Source of the DNA: Phycisphaerales bacterium
GTDB lineage: Bacteria > Planctomycetota > Phycisphaerae > UBA1845
Direction of reading: 5' to 3'
Assembly (NCBI GenBank): GCA_020639095.1
Contig: JACKHH010000004.1
Location: forward strand, 105,573-169,572
DNA length: 64,000 nucleotides
Part shown: positions 7,976-16,658 of the stretch, piece after piece
Position numbering within the stretch: the first letter of the stretch is position 1
How the letters are laid out: each line of letters starts with the position of its first letter
The notes under the pieces: generated by a model
What the model saw: the letters and a program-made list of their open reading frames with translations, nothing else
What the model was told of the DNA's origin: nothing
Databases searched by the model: none
Translations under genes and position numbers: made by a program

Positions 7976-8089
7976 TTACGATTCCCCCGCCAAATGGTAT
8001 ACTGATCGCGCATTGGAGCGTTTCGGACCGCGGGTGCCTGTCGCCGTTGTCCGCTTCCTGGCAGTCGCGACTCGAATTGGAATGTACGC

Positions 8090-8389
8090 ATGTCGATGAC
8101 GTTGGATGATTTTCAAGCACTGATTGAGCGCATGTACAGCGCGAAGGATCGCGAACGCGGCAGCACCGCCACCTTTCTCTGGTTGTGCGAGGAGGTCGGC
8201 GAGTTGGCGGCTGCTATTCGCGAAGGCACGCGCGAGGAAAAGGAAGGCGAATTCGCCGACGTACTCGCGTGGGTGGTGACGCTCGCGAACGTCGAAGGCA
8301 TCAACCTCAGCGCCGCCCTGCACAAGAAGTACGGCGAAGGATGCCCGGGCTGCGGGTTGAAGGTCTGCACCTGCAACGAGAAACCGTAA
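8090..8389 (+). CDS. MazG-like nucleotide pyrophosphohydrolase
   Basis: A 99-residue protein with the all-alpha NTP-PPase signature: Cys-Glu-Glu-Val-Gly-Glu-Leu (EExxE, about residues 34-40) followed by Glu-Phe-Ala-Asp-Val-Leu-Ala-Trp (ExxD, about 57-64), which bind Mg2+ and hydrolyse nucleoside triphosphates to monophosphates. The C-terminal 17 residues add Cys-Pro-Gly-Cys and Cys-Thr-Cys, a likely zinc-binding tail absent from classical MazG. Single-domain size fits dimeric MazG-like enzymes (house-cleaning of damaged nucleotides). The FHA-phosphatase gene follows 60 bases downstream on the same strand. Confidence 0.88.
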   Translation: MSMTLDDFQALIERMYSAKDRERGSTATFLWLCEEVGELAAAIREGTREEKEGEFADVLAWVVTLANVEGINLSAALHKKYGEGCPGCGLKVCTCNEKP

Positions 8390-8405
8390 CGTCAGCAACA
8401 GTGCT

Positions 8406-8429
8406 GTGGGATCGGCTTTCCAGCCGGTC
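8406..8429. repeat. Half copy of the GTGGGACCGG palindromic repeat
   Basis: GTGGGATCGGCTTTCCAGCC plus GGTC matches one arm of the 56-bp palindrome at 27580-27635. It sits in the 60-base gap between mazG and the phosphatase gene. Confidence 0.6.
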
Positions 8430-8449
8430 GCGTTTGGGAATTACACATC

Positions 8450-10063
8450 GTGGCGGAACTGATCATCACAACCATGCACGGGCGCACGCGGACCCACACG
8501 CTGGGGGACGACGCGGTAGTCATAGGCCGCGACCCGGGCTGTGAGGTCCCGCTCGATGATCTCGGCGCGTCGCGACGACACGCGACGATCCGCCGTGAGA
8601 ACAATTCGTACGTCATCAAAGACCTGGGCAGCAAGAACGGAACGCTGGTCAACGATATCGCGGTGCCCAGTGCAACGCTGCGCTCCGGCGACAGCATCCT
8701 CATCGGCAGTGCCCGGCTGGTCTTTCGCGACGACTCCGCGATCACCTCGATGACCAGCGTGGTGATTTCCGAGGAGCGCCCTTCCGTCGAGCCGACGACC
8801 TATCACGGCCCCGTGCAACAGGCCGACCTGTCGCAGCGACGTTTGGAAAACCTCTACGAATTGACCGACCGCCTCACGCGTCTGCGCGAACGCGACGAAC
8901 TGCTCGAAGACGCGATGAACGTGTGCTTCCAGATGCTGCGCTTTGAACGCGGCGCCATCGCGGTGCGCCGCGGCACGGGCTCCATGGTCGACTGGCCGGT
9001 GGTGCGCAACCTGCGCGGCAGCGAGGGCGAACTCAAGGTCAGCCGGACCATCCTGGGCAGCGCGCTCACGCACGGCGAACGCGTCATCGTCAATGACACA
9101 GCCGATGGTCCGATCGATCCGACCGTCAGCATGGTGCAAAACAGCATCCGCTCCGCGATGTGCGTACCACTGCTTTCGGGTGAGCGCAACCTCGGCGTGA
9201 TTTACGGTGACCGCGTTTCCAGCGGAACGACGTATTCCAAGGAAGATATCGACTTCCTCGCGGGCATCGCCAGGCTGGTGACGACGGGCTTGATCAACGC
9301 GCAGCTTCTCGAAGAGCAAAAGCTCAAGCTGCAACTCGAGAACGAGATGGCGATGGCGCGGCAGATCCAGACCGGATTGTTCCCCCCGAAGTTGCCGGAG
9401 CGCGCCGACGTGCAGGCGCACGCGATCAACAGTCCCGGCTACCATGTCAGCGGCGACTATTACGACTTCCTCGAACTGCCCGAGGGCAAGCTCGCGTTCA
9501 TCATCGCGGACGTCACCGGTGAAGGCGTGGCGGCCTCGCTGCTCATGGCCAACTTGCAGGCAGCCGTCCGCATGACGCTGCCCACGGGCCGGCCGCTCGC
9601 GAGCCTGATGAACGATTGGAACATGCTCATCAGCCGGAACACCGACGCGTCGCGCTTCATCACCTGTCTCGTCGGCATCATCGATCCAACAACGCGCACG
9701 CTCGAACTGAGCGTCGCGGGCCATCACGCGCCGCAGATTCTGCGCGCGGGCAAACCAGTCGAAACGTTGATCGTGGACCCCGATTATCCGTTGGGCGTGA
9801 TCGACGATGCCGAGTACCGCGTCGCGAACTATCCGCTGGGCGACGAGCCCTGCACGCTGGTCGCGTACACCGACGGCGTCATCGAAGCCGCGAACGAAAG
9901 CGAAGCGCTCTACTCCACCGAACGCGTCGTACAGTTCTTCGGCGATGCCACCGACCTGTTACCCAAGAGCGTCGCCGAATCGCTGAACAAAGACGTGAAG
10001 CGCTTCGGCGGCTCATTGCCGCAAGGCGACGACATCACGATCATCGCTGTACACTTGGCATGA
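8450..10063 (+). CDS. FHA-GAF-PP2C (SpoIIE/RsbU-type) serine phosphatase
   Basis: A 537-residue cytoplasmic signalling protein, GTG start. Residues ~18-95 are an FHA phospho-threonine-binding domain (GRDPGCEVPLDDLGASRRHA, then LGSKNGTLVN). Residues ~130-290 are a GAF-like sensor module. Residues ~305-537 are a SpoIIE/PPM phosphatase with metal-site segments SGDYYDF, IADVTGEGVAA, a late YTDGVIEA and the terminal GDDITIIAVH. Enzymes of this build dephosphorylate anti-sigma antagonists or other Ser/Thr phosphoproteins. The FHA domain suggests it reads a Thr-phosphorylated partner made by a Hanks-type kinase, which is not in the window. Confidence 0.93.
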   Translation: MAELIITTMHGRTRTHTLGDDAVVIGRDPGCEVPLDDLGASRRHATIRRENNSYVIKDLGSKNGTLVNDIAVPSATLRSGDSILIGSARLVFRDDSAITSMTSVVISEERPSVEPTTYHGPVQQADLSQRRLENLYELTDRLTRLRERDELLEDAMNVCFQMLRFERGAIAVRRGTGSMVDWPVVRNLRGSEGELKVSRTILGSALTHGERVIVNDTADGPIDPTVSMVQNSIRSAMCVPLLSGERNLGVIYGDRVSSGTTYSKEDIDFLAGIARLVTTGLINAQLLEEQKLKLQLENEMAMARQIQTGLFPPKLPERADVQAHAINSPGYHVSGDYYDFLELPEGKLAFIIADVTGEGVAASLLMANLQAAVRMTLPTGRPLASLMNDWNMLISRNTDASRFITCLVGIIDPTTRTLELSVAGHHAPQILRAGKPVETLIVDPDYPLGVIDDAEYRVANYPLGDEPCTLVAYTDGVIEAANESEALYSTERVVQFFGDATDLLPKSVAESLNKDVKRFGGSLPQGDDITIIAVHLA

Positions 10064-10081
10064 CCGCGCACTCAACGAGCG

Positions 10082-11587
10082 CTACTTCCCATCCAGAAAC
10101 TCGCGCACGAGCTTCACGAAGCGTTCGTTCTCTTCAACGAAAGGATGGTGGCCGCTCTTTTCGAAGACCTCGAAGCGGGCGCCCGGGATGCCGTCGGCAT
10201 AGGCTTTGACCGTGCCCGGCGGGGTGACGATGTCGAAGCGGCCCGCGATCACCAGCGTGGGCACGCCCGCCAACTGCGCAAGCTGCGGGCGCAGGTCGAG
10301 ATGCTGCGGATCGGTGGTCTTTCCGAAGTACTCCGTTGAGAGCGCGTGATAGGCGAGAGCGCTGAGCTTTGCGCGGCGATTCCAATCCTCGCGAAACTCG
10401 GGCGTCATCTTCCCGAAGAACTGTGCCGGGTAGAACGACTTCTGCATTTCCCCAAGCTCTTCATCGTTGAAGTCGCGTTGCTCCTCACGCAGCTTGCGGA
10501 GCACATCGGCCAGCGCATCCTGATCCTTGTGCGACATGAGCACCAGACCGAGCACGGACGTCTTCGTAATCATGTCCGAACTCGCCCAGCTCGACACGAT
10601 GACCAGCTTGTCAACATGCTCGCGATGCTCCAGTGCGTAGCGCGCCGCCACCGCCCCACCGGACGAATGCGCGATCAGCGAAATCTTCTCGTGCCCCAGT
10701 GCCTTCCGCAGATTCTCAAGATCCTCAACGAGCCGTTCGATCGAATACGCCTCGCTGAACTGCGGACGTGATGACAAACCGCAACCACGCTGATCGAAGT
10801 ACACCAGGTCGTGGTCGTTCGCGAAATCGTCAAGATAAGGTCGAAGCGTCATGTGCGTTTCGCCCGGGCCTCCGTGCAGCGTGTACACTGCGGACCCCTT
10901 GCCCGATTCTTTCACGTTCAGCCGCACACCGGGCACCGCCATGCGCTTGCCGCGACTGGTCAGCTGAAGGTCGGAGATCGGCATCACCTGCAACACGGGC
11001 AAGGCATCAAGCCCCGACGCCAACAACTTCAGGTCCTCCTGAAAACCTTGATGCCCCGAGGCGTTGAATCCCCGACGCGCGATCTCCAGAACGGCGAACC
11101 CGTAGTCCAGCTTGTCAACGAGCACGAGGTACGCGAAGTGCACGACACCGGTGCGGTCGCGGCCGTTGTCGCAGTGAATGTACGTGACGCCATCGCCGGG
11201 ATTGCGCAGGGTTTCCACAATGGCCTTGACCGCGGGTCGATCGATCCGGCGCTCTTCCTGCTTGTCGGACTCCACCGCCATGATGGGCCGGAAGATGTAT
11301 TCGATGCCCGCCTTCTTCGCCGCGTCCTGTTGCTCAGCCGATACCTCGTCCTGCTTCAGCAGGCAGATGATCCGCTTAACGCCCTTGTCCTTGGCGAGCG
11401 TAGCGTAGTCGGCAACCTCCGGAGGCTTACCGCGCAGGATGTTGTCGGTGATGTTGGCTATCTCAAGGCGTTCGTCGAAGGTTGGCGCCGGTGCCGGCGC
11501 ATCCTGGGCACGAGCGGTCGCATTCACACCAACGACAAGTATCGACACCAGCAAAGTGGAAACGTATCGGCTGCGATTGGAAATCAT
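10082..11587 (-). CDS. Exported dual-specificity phosphatase-like / proline-iminopeptidase-like fusion
   Basis: A 501-residue protein with a signal peptide (MISNRSRYVSTLLVSILVVG, cleavage after ATARA). Residues ~35-195 form a Cys-phosphatase-like domain with the HCxxxxxR loop His-Cys139-Asp-Asn-Gly-Arg-Asp-Arg145-Thr-Gly and an Asp-containing loop before it. Residues ~215-501 form an alpha/beta hydrolase close to prolyl aminopeptidases: LHGGPGE oxyanion motif, a His-Ser308-Ser-Gly-Gly nucleophile elbow, a late Asp in GRFDIV and His in SGHHPF. The frame remains open upstream to 12619, but that stretch is antisense to the NfeD gene. Two catalytic domains in one exported chain is unusual; substrates are unknown. 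Divergent from the NfeD locus. Confidence 0.82.
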   Translation of the reverse strand: MISNRSRYVSTLLVSILVVGVNATARAQDAPAPAPTFDERLEIANITDNILRGKPPEVADYATLAKDKGVKRIICLLKQDEVSAEQQDAAKKAGIEYIFRPIMAVESDKQEERRIDRPAVKAIVETLRNPGDGVTYIHCDNGRDRTGVVHFAYLVLVDKLDYGFAVLEIARRGFNASGHQGFQEDLKLLASGLDALPVLQVMPISDLQLTSRGKRMAVPGVRLNVKESGKGSAVYTLHGGPGETHMTLRPYLDDFANDHDLVYFDQRGCGLSSRPQFSEAYSIERLVEDLENLRKALGHEKISLIAHSSGGAVAARYALEHREHVDKLVIVSSWASSDMITKTSVLGLVLMSHKDQDALADVLRKLREEQRDFNDEELGEMQKSFYPAQFFGKMTPEFREDWNRRAKLSALAYHALSTEYFGKTTDPQHLDLRPQLAQLAGVPTLVIAGRFDIVTPPGTVKAYADGIPGARFEVFEKSGHHPFVEENERFVKLVREFLDGK

Positions 11588-11911
11588 CACGCGGTATTCT
11601 CCCAAGCAATCGGCGATTCGGGACGCCGGAAAGGCGGCGGGTCGATCACGGGTCCAATCCTGACAAAATCGTGTAATCGACGCCCGTGCGTAGCACGTGT
11701 TACTATAGTGTAGGTGGATACCGCCGCAACCAACCGGCTCGTCGTCGCGGCACGCGGCGGCAGCAAGCATGTTCGGTTGCGGAGGAATGACGGCGAGCGG
11801 TGTCGCTTGCCCGCCCGCAGGCGGCGAATTACCATTGCGCATGCGCATTTCGTGGAGATGGTTTGCCTGCAAGATCGCGACTCGCTGCTGCCAATGCAGC
11901 CCGGTGATGCC
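11588..11911. other. Divergent intergenic region (phosphatase-hydrolase / NfeD)
   Basis: No gene is supported here. It should hold the promoters of both flanking genes. Around 11695-11716 the sequence is locally AT-rich (GTGTTACTATAGTGTAGG), the best candidate for a rightward -10 region, but no convincing -35 partner was found. The first Met codons in frame with NfeD upstream of 11912 are not followed by signal-peptide-like residues. Confidence 0.35.
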
Positions 11912-13570
11912 ATGACCCAACGACGACGAATCTCTGCGGTGTTGCTGTTGTCGCTCGCGGCGTGGGTGCTTGGCGATGCCGCGACCACCCGAGGCGAAAC
12001 CGCGGAAGGCACCCATCACGCAACCAGCAACGCGCTTCCAGCCGCTCTGGGCGAGAGCGTGCCCGGCGCGATCATCACCATCCACGGCGAAATCTCCGAC
12101 GTGACCACCGAAAGCCTGCGCCGGCGCATCAAGATGGCGCGCGACGAAGGCGCCCGCGTGATCGTGTTCGAACTCGACACCCCGGGCGGGATGGTGTCGA
12201 GCGCGCTCGACATCTGCGCGATGATCAAGAACCTCACCGACATCAAAACCGTCGCGTGGGTGAACACTGACGCGTACTCTGCCGGTTCGATGATCTCGAT
12301 GGCGTGCGACGAAATCGTGATGAGTTCGTCGTCGGTCATTGGCGATTGCGGCGTGATCCTCGGCGGGCCCACCGGTCCGCAGGAGGTGCCCGAAGCGCTG
12401 CGGGCCAAGGCGGAAAGCCCGGTGATCGAACAATTCCAGGATTCGGCGGCGCGTAACGGCTATGACCCGCTGCTCTGCGAGTCGCTGGTCGTCAAGGAAA
12501 TCGTCGTTTACTGGGTTGAGAATACCAAGACCGGCGAACGTCGTTTCATCGACGAGGCTGAGAAAGAGAAACTCTTCGGCGAAGATACGGAAGGCTTCCA
12601 AGCCGATGATGAGGAGCAATCCGGACCGAACGAGTGGAAGCTGATCAAGTCGTACGTCGATCCGGTTTCAAAACGCAAGATCGATTTCTCCCAGCCGATC
12701 GTGAAGGACACGCAGCTTCTCACCATGTCGCAGAGTCGCGCTACCGCATTCGGTTTCTGCAAGGCGATCGTTTCGACTCCGCAAGAGTTGGCTGCCCGGT
12801 ACAATATCGCGGGCGAGTGGGCGCACTTCGATTTCAGTTGGTCGGAGAATCTCACGGGTTGGCTCACGTCGATGCCGGTGCGCATCTTCCTGCTGGTGAT
12901 CATCCTGCTGGGCGCGTACGTGGAATTCCACACGCCGGGCGTGGGCGTACCGGGTCTGGTGGCGTTGATTGCATTGGGCATTTTCGTCGGCGCCCCCTAC
13001 CTCACCGGTCTGGCCAACGTTTGGGAAATCGTCATCATCCTGATCGGGTTCCTGCTGCTCGCGCTCGAAATCTTCGTGATCCCCGGATTTGGAATTGCCG
13101 GAATCAGCGGAATAATGTGCGTCATCGTCGGTCTGCTCGCGACGTTCATGCCCGACGAACCGGGTCGCACCTTCCCGATCTATTGGCCGCAGCTTGAGCC
13201 CGGGGTCAAGGGCCTGGAAAGCGGCGTGGTGGTGCTCGCGTCCGGAGCGGCGGCGGGCGTGGTCGCGATGATCATCTTCAGCCGGGTCTTGCCGCACATT
13301 CCCTGGCTGCAAAGTGCGATCCCGCTCAACCCCACGCGCGTGGATACCGGCCCGTCGACGGACCCGTATCACGGCTATGCGCGCGTCGGCGATATCGGTA
13401 CGGTGGTTTCAACGCTACGACCGGCGGGCAAAGCCCGCTTCGGCGATGAGCTTGTCGACGTGGTGACCTTGGGTGATTACATCGAACCACCGGCTGACGT
13501 GCGCGTCGTCGAGCGCGCCGGCAATCGCGTAGTGGTCGCGAAGTACCAGTCGAGCGGGCAGGAGGCCTGA
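11912..13570 (+). CDS. NfeD-family membrane-bound ClpP-class serine protease (long form)
   Basis: A 552-residue protein starting MTQRRRISAVLLLSLAAWVL, a signal peptide. Residues ~45-300 are the ClpP/crotonase-like protease domain: GAIITIHGEISDVTTESLRR, ELDTPGGM, and AYSAGSMISMACDEIVM with the probable nucleophilic Ser. Four or so membrane helices follow (about 320-460), then a C-terminal NfeD OB-fold domain with a GDIGTVVSTLRPAGKARFGDE segment (~485-550). Long NfeD proteins cleave hydrophobic regions of partner membrane proteins and are typically coupled to stomatin/flotillin. That context holds here: a short NfeD gene and floA follow in the same operon. An Asp/Glu-rich ~60-residue insert lies between protease and membrane parts. 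Confidence 0.9.
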   Translation: MTQRRRISAVLLLSLAAWVLGDAATTRGETAEGTHHATSNALPAALGESVPGAIITIHGEISDVTTESLRRRIKMARDEGARVIVFELDTPGGMVSSALDICAMIKNLTDIKTVAWVNTDAYSAGSMISMACDEIVMSSSSVIGDCGVILGGPTGPQEVPEALRAKAESPVIEQFQDSAARNGYDPLLCESLVVKEIVVYWVENTKTGERRFIDEAEKEKLFGEDTEGFQADDEEQSGPNEWKLIKSYVDPVSKRKIDFSQPIVKDTQLLTMSQSRATAFGFCKAIVSTPQELAARYNIAGEWAHFDFSWSENLTGWLTSMPVRIFLLVIILLGAYVEFHTPGVGVPGLVALIALGIFVGAPYLTGLANVWEIVIILIGFLLLALEIFVIPGFGIAGISGIMCVIVGLLATFMPDEPGRTFPIYWPQLEPGVKGLESGVVVLASGAAAGVVAMIIFSRVLPHIPWLQSAIPLNPTRVDTGPSTDPYHGYARVGDIGTVVSTLRPAGKARFGDELVDVVTLGDYIEPPADVRVVERAGNRVVVAKYQSSGQEA

Positions 13571-13576
13571 CAACGC

Positions 13577-14068
13577 GTGGATTCGATCGCGGTTATCGTG
13601 GTGCTGTACCTCGCCGGGATCGTGTTGATCGTCGCGGAAGTGTTCGTGCCGTCGCATGGCCTGCTGACGATTGCGTCGCTCACGTGCTTTGGCGTGGCGA
13701 TCTGGCAAACGTTTGCGTACACCACGACCGGTGGAGCCATCGCGCTGATCGGGTGTATCATGCTGGTGCCGACCGTGCTGCTGCTGGGTATCAAGAACGT
13801 ACACCGGCTGCCAATGGCGAAATGGATCGCACCGCCGAATCCGCAGGCAACCGGCAACGCGATTCCGTCGGACCATGGCAACTGTACCGCGTACATTGGT
13901 AAGACCGGTACCACCATCACCGCATTGCGGCCTGTGGGCATGTGCGAGTTCGACGGACAGCGCGTGCCGAGCGTCGCGGAATCGGGGATACTCGACAGCG
14001 GTCAGCGTGTGGTGGGCATCGACGTGAAACTGAATAACCTCGTCGTCCGCCCGGCGAAGACGACGTAA
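13577..14068 (+). CDS. Short NfeD-like protein
   Basis: A 163-residue protein from a GTG 7 bases after the long NfeD gene. Two or three N-terminal membrane helices (residues ~3-75) are followed by a soluble OB-fold with the NfeD pattern Gly-Lys-Thr-Gly-Thr-Thr-Ile-Thr-Ala-Leu-Arg-Pro-Val-Gly (about 107-122). Short NfeD proteins lack a protease domain and associate with flotillins in membrane organisation. Co-transcription with the long NfeD upstream and floA downstream is very likely. Confidence 0.88.
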   Translation: MDSIAVIVVLYLAGIVLIVAEVFVPSHGLLTIASLTCFGVAIWQTFAYTTTGGAIALIGCIMLVPTVLLLGIKNVHRLPMAKWIAPPNPQATGNAIPSDHGNCTAYIGKTGTTITALRPVGMCEFDGQRVPSVAESGILDSGQRVVGIDVKLNNLVVRPAKTT

Positions 14069-14142
14069 CCGAACAAGAATCTCCTCAACGCAGCATCGAG
14101 GCGAACAAGGCAAAAACAGACCTCTCTGAGAAAGGCCTTTTC

Positions 14143-15183
14143 ATGCTCAGCGCACAGATCAACCCGCTGCTCGCGCAAGTCTCCCCCATGACGTGGGTGG
14201 TTGGCGGTGTCGTACTGCTCGTGCTCATGCTGTTCTTCTACCTCGTCGCCAACGTGTTCCGCCTGTGGATTCAGGCGCAGCTCACCCGCGCCGACGTCGG
14301 CTTGCTCCAGCTGATCACCATGCCCTTCCGCAAGGTGCAGCCCGCCGTCATTGTCAACAACAAGATCAGCCTGGTGAAGGCGGGCTTGGTCGATGTCAAC
14401 ACCGACCAGATGGAAGCGCACTACCTCGCGGGCGGCAGGCTCGACCGCGTATGCAAAGCCATGGTCGCCGCCGACCGCGCGAACATCGGACTCGACTGGA
14501 AAACCTGCACCGCCATCGACCTCGCGGGTCGCGACGTACTCGAAGCCGTGCAAACCAGCGTGAATCCCAAGGTGATCGATTGCCCGGGCGCTGCCAGCGG
14601 GAAAAACACCATCGACGCGGTGGCTGCGGACGGCATTCAGCTCAAAGCCCGCGCACGTGTGACCGTGCGAACGAATATCCGCCAGCTCGTCGGTGGTGCT
14701 ACCGAGGAAACCATCATCGCCCGCGTGGGTGAGGGCATTGTTTCCGCGATCGGTTCGTCCGAGAGTCACAAAGCCGTGCTCGCCAACCCCGACACGATCA
14801 GCAAAGCCGTGCTCGCCCGCTCACTCGACGCGGGAACGGCATACGAGATTCTCTCCATCGATATCGCCGACGTGGACGTCGGTGTGAACATCGGCTCGCG
14901 TCTCCAAGCCGACCAAGCGGAAGCGGATACCAAGCGCTACAAAGCCGAGGCAGAACAGCGCCGCGCGATGGCGGTGGCTGCCGAGCAGGAATTCCGCGCC
15001 AAGGTCGAAGAGAACCGCGCGCTCGTCGTGCTCGCAGAGGCCGAAGTGCCCAAGGCGATGGCTGATGCCTTTCGCAACGGCAACCTCGGCATCTTCGACT
15101 ACTACCGCATGAAGAACATCGATGCCGATACAACGATGCGGAGGAAGATCGGCGGCGAAGACCCCGGAAAGAAGCCAACCTAA
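14143..15183 (+). CDS. floA: Flotillin-like membrane scaffold protein FloA (SPFH)
   Basis: A 346-residue protein with an N-terminal membrane helix (~18-42), an SPFH/PHB domain (~45-260) and a C-terminal Ala/Glu-rich coiled-coil (residues ~250-320: QAEADTKRYKAEAEQRRAMA and following). It matches the YqfA/FloA type; such proteins form oligomeric scaffolds in membrane microdomains and interact with NfeD partners, as the operon here provides. An AGAAAGG Shine-Dalgarno lies before the ATG. The C-terminus ends in a Lys/Pro tail. Confidence 0.93.
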   Translation: MLSAQINPLLAQVSPMTWVVGGVVLLVLMLFFYLVANVFRLWIQAQLTRADVGLLQLITMPFRKVQPAVIVNNKISLVKAGLVDVNTDQMEAHYLAGGRLDRVCKAMVAADRANIGLDWKTCTAIDLAGRDVLEAVQTSVNPKVIDCPGAASGKNTIDAVAADGIQLKARARVTVRTNIRQLVGGATEETIIARVGEGIVSAIGSSESHKAVLANPDTISKAVLARSLDAGTAYEILSIDIADVDVGVNIGSRLQADQAEADTKRYKAEAEQRRAMAVAAEQEFRAKVEENRALVVLAEAEVPKAMADAFRNGNLGIFDYYRMKNIDADTTMRRKIGGEDPGKKPT

Positions 15184-15240
15184 CCGAACCGCGACCATGA
15201 GGGAGCGGAGTAATCCGAGCCGCGACTGTCAGGGAGCGGA
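15183..15240. repeat. Tandem solo arms of the TCCGAGCCGCGACTGT repeat
   Basis: 15212-15240 is identical over 29 bases to the left arm of the 6697-6849 element. 15183-15209 is a diverged copy (CCGAACCGCGACCATGAGGG then AGCGGA). They lie directly after the floA stop. A reverse-strand copy is at 45323-45351. Confidence 0.75.
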
Positions 15241-15359
15241 CGCAACCGGCAACGCGGCGAATCAAGAAAAACGTGCAGGCAAGATGCCTGCACCACAATG
15301 CAACCGGCGACCGCCATCAACGCACAGGAACCCGTACAGTTGCGACTGAAACCATACGA

Positions 15360-15971
15360 ATGCTGAACCTGCTTTCACAATCTCACGGGCCCGACTTCGA
15401 CTGGTCATTCCTGATCTACGTCGGCCTTGCTGCGCTTGGCGGGTTGAGCAGCGTCATCACCAAGGTGTTCGGCAAGAAGGACGACACCGTCGACGCGGAG
15501 ATCGACGACGGGCCCGCAGCCAGGCCGCAGCCGCAGCGCCCCATCGCCCGCGCTCCGCAGCCCGTGCAACGTCCAACGACGGCGCATCCGACGCTGCATC
15601 AACCCACGGCTCCGCCGGCGCGTCCGCAACCCGCACGACCGGCACCACGCGCCCCGGTCAGTCGTCCGCCGCAGCAACCGCAGGTGCGCACGCCCGGTAC
15701 AACACGACCCGCGCCGCGGCCGCAACGTCAGGTGGTGCGCCCCCAGCCACACTACGTCGAGCAACCCCCGCTGGACGCGATCATCGATGCGATTGAGGAT
15801 CGCGCGAGCGCGATTCCCGAGACGATTGAATCCCCTTCGCTCACAAGGACGCCGATGCAGTTGGATTTGGATACCGCGGGCCTGCGACGTGCGATCATCC
15901 TCAAGGAAATCCTCAGCCCGCCGGTTGCGCTGCGCGACGGCAGCGACGACACGCTTGGGTCAAAGTTCTAG
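15360..15971 (+). CDS. Membrane-anchored Pro/Gln-rich protein of unknown function
   Basis: A 203-residue protein starting MLNLLSQSHGPDFDWSFLIY, with one N-terminal membrane segment (~15-33), then ~120 residues rich in Pro, Ala, Gln and Arg (repeated PAR, PQ and APR elements, probably disordered), and a 60-residue C-terminal part with a conserved-looking helix (LDTAGLRRAIILKEILSPPV). It follows floA on the same strand. The last 12 bases overlap the 3' end of maf on the other strand. Similar flotillin-linked Pro-rich proteins with a SPPVALR-like end are plausible, but I cannot name a family. Confidence 0.65.
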   Translation: MLNLLSQSHGPDFDWSFLIYVGLAALGGLSSVITKVFGKKDDTVDAEIDDGPAARPQPQRPIARAPQPVQRPTTAHPTLHQPTAPPARPQPARPAPRAPVSRPPQQPQVRTPGTTRPAPRPQRQVVRPQPHYVEQPPLDAIIDAIEDRASAIPETIESPSLTRTPMQLDLDTAGLRRAIILKEILSPPVALRDGSDDTLGSKF

Positions 15972-16586
15972 GCCCGCCCCACCGCTTGGCTGCACACCCC
16001 AGCGTGCAAGCAACTCGCCCACCAGTTCCATGGGCAAACCCACAACGTTCGAAAAGCTGCCCGCAATTTCGCGCACGAACGCGTCGTCGTGATCCTGAAT
16101 GCCATACGCACCAGCCTTGCCGCGCCAGAGTCCGCCCGCGATGTAGTCGTCCAACTGCGCCGGCGTCATCGGGGTCATCACGATGCGCGTGGTGTCGTGT
16201 TGCATCTCGCAACCGCCCGTGGCTGCGTCAACGATAGCCACCCCCGTGATGACATCCTGCGGCGTGTGCAGCAGCACCGAAAGGATGCGGCGGGCATCGG
16301 CTTCGTTTGTCGGCTTGCCGAATATCTCGCCGTTTGCGACGACGATGGTATCAGCACCGAGCACGATGCCGTCATCGAGTCGATCGGCGACGGTGCGCGC
16401 CTTGAGCAACGCGAGTTCCGCCGCCCAATCCGCCGGTGACTGACCTGCGGACATGGGCTGATCTTCGTCGACGTCCGCGGGCATCACGTCGAACACGTAC
16501 CCCGCGTCCGCGAGCAACTCGCACCGCCGCGGACTGGCGGAAGCAAGAATCAGTCGTGGTTGGTTTTGCACGTGCGCAGACATCAA
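15960..16586 (-). CDS. maf: Maf-like nucleotide pyrophosphatase
   Basis: A 208-residue protein with the Maf fold: SASPRRCELLADAGYVFDV near the N-terminus, a VLGADTIVVANGEIFGKPTN segment (with the catalytic Asp), GKAGAYGIQ and SFSNVVGLP toward the C-terminus. It hydrolyses (d)TTP/UTP or other non-canonical NTPs to monophosphates and is linked with cell-division arrest. All conserved motifs are present. An alternative start is the second Met. Convergent and overlapping by 12 bases with the Pro-rich gene. Confidence 0.92.
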   Translation of the reverse strand: MMSAHVQNQPRLILASASPRRCELLADAGYVFDVMPADVDEDQPMSAGQSPADWAAELALLKARTVADRLDDGIVLGADTIVVANGEIFGKPTNEADARRILSVLLHTPQDVITGVAIVDAATGGCEMQHDTTRIVMTPMTPAQLDDYIAGGLWRGKAGAYGIQDHDDAFVREIAGSFSNVVGLPMELVGELLARWGVQPSGGAGLEL

Positions 16587-16658
16587 GCCGGGATGCTAAC
16601 CGATTCCGGCAACACGCAAAGCAATCGAATAAAGAGAAGAGAAGATTGGGGGAGGAAA

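Noticed and set aside
11588..12619. Reading frame extending the phosphatase-hydrolase gene upstream to 845 residues
   Set aside because: This part lies antisense to the NfeD protease gene and has no coding features; the signal peptide at 11587 marks the real start.
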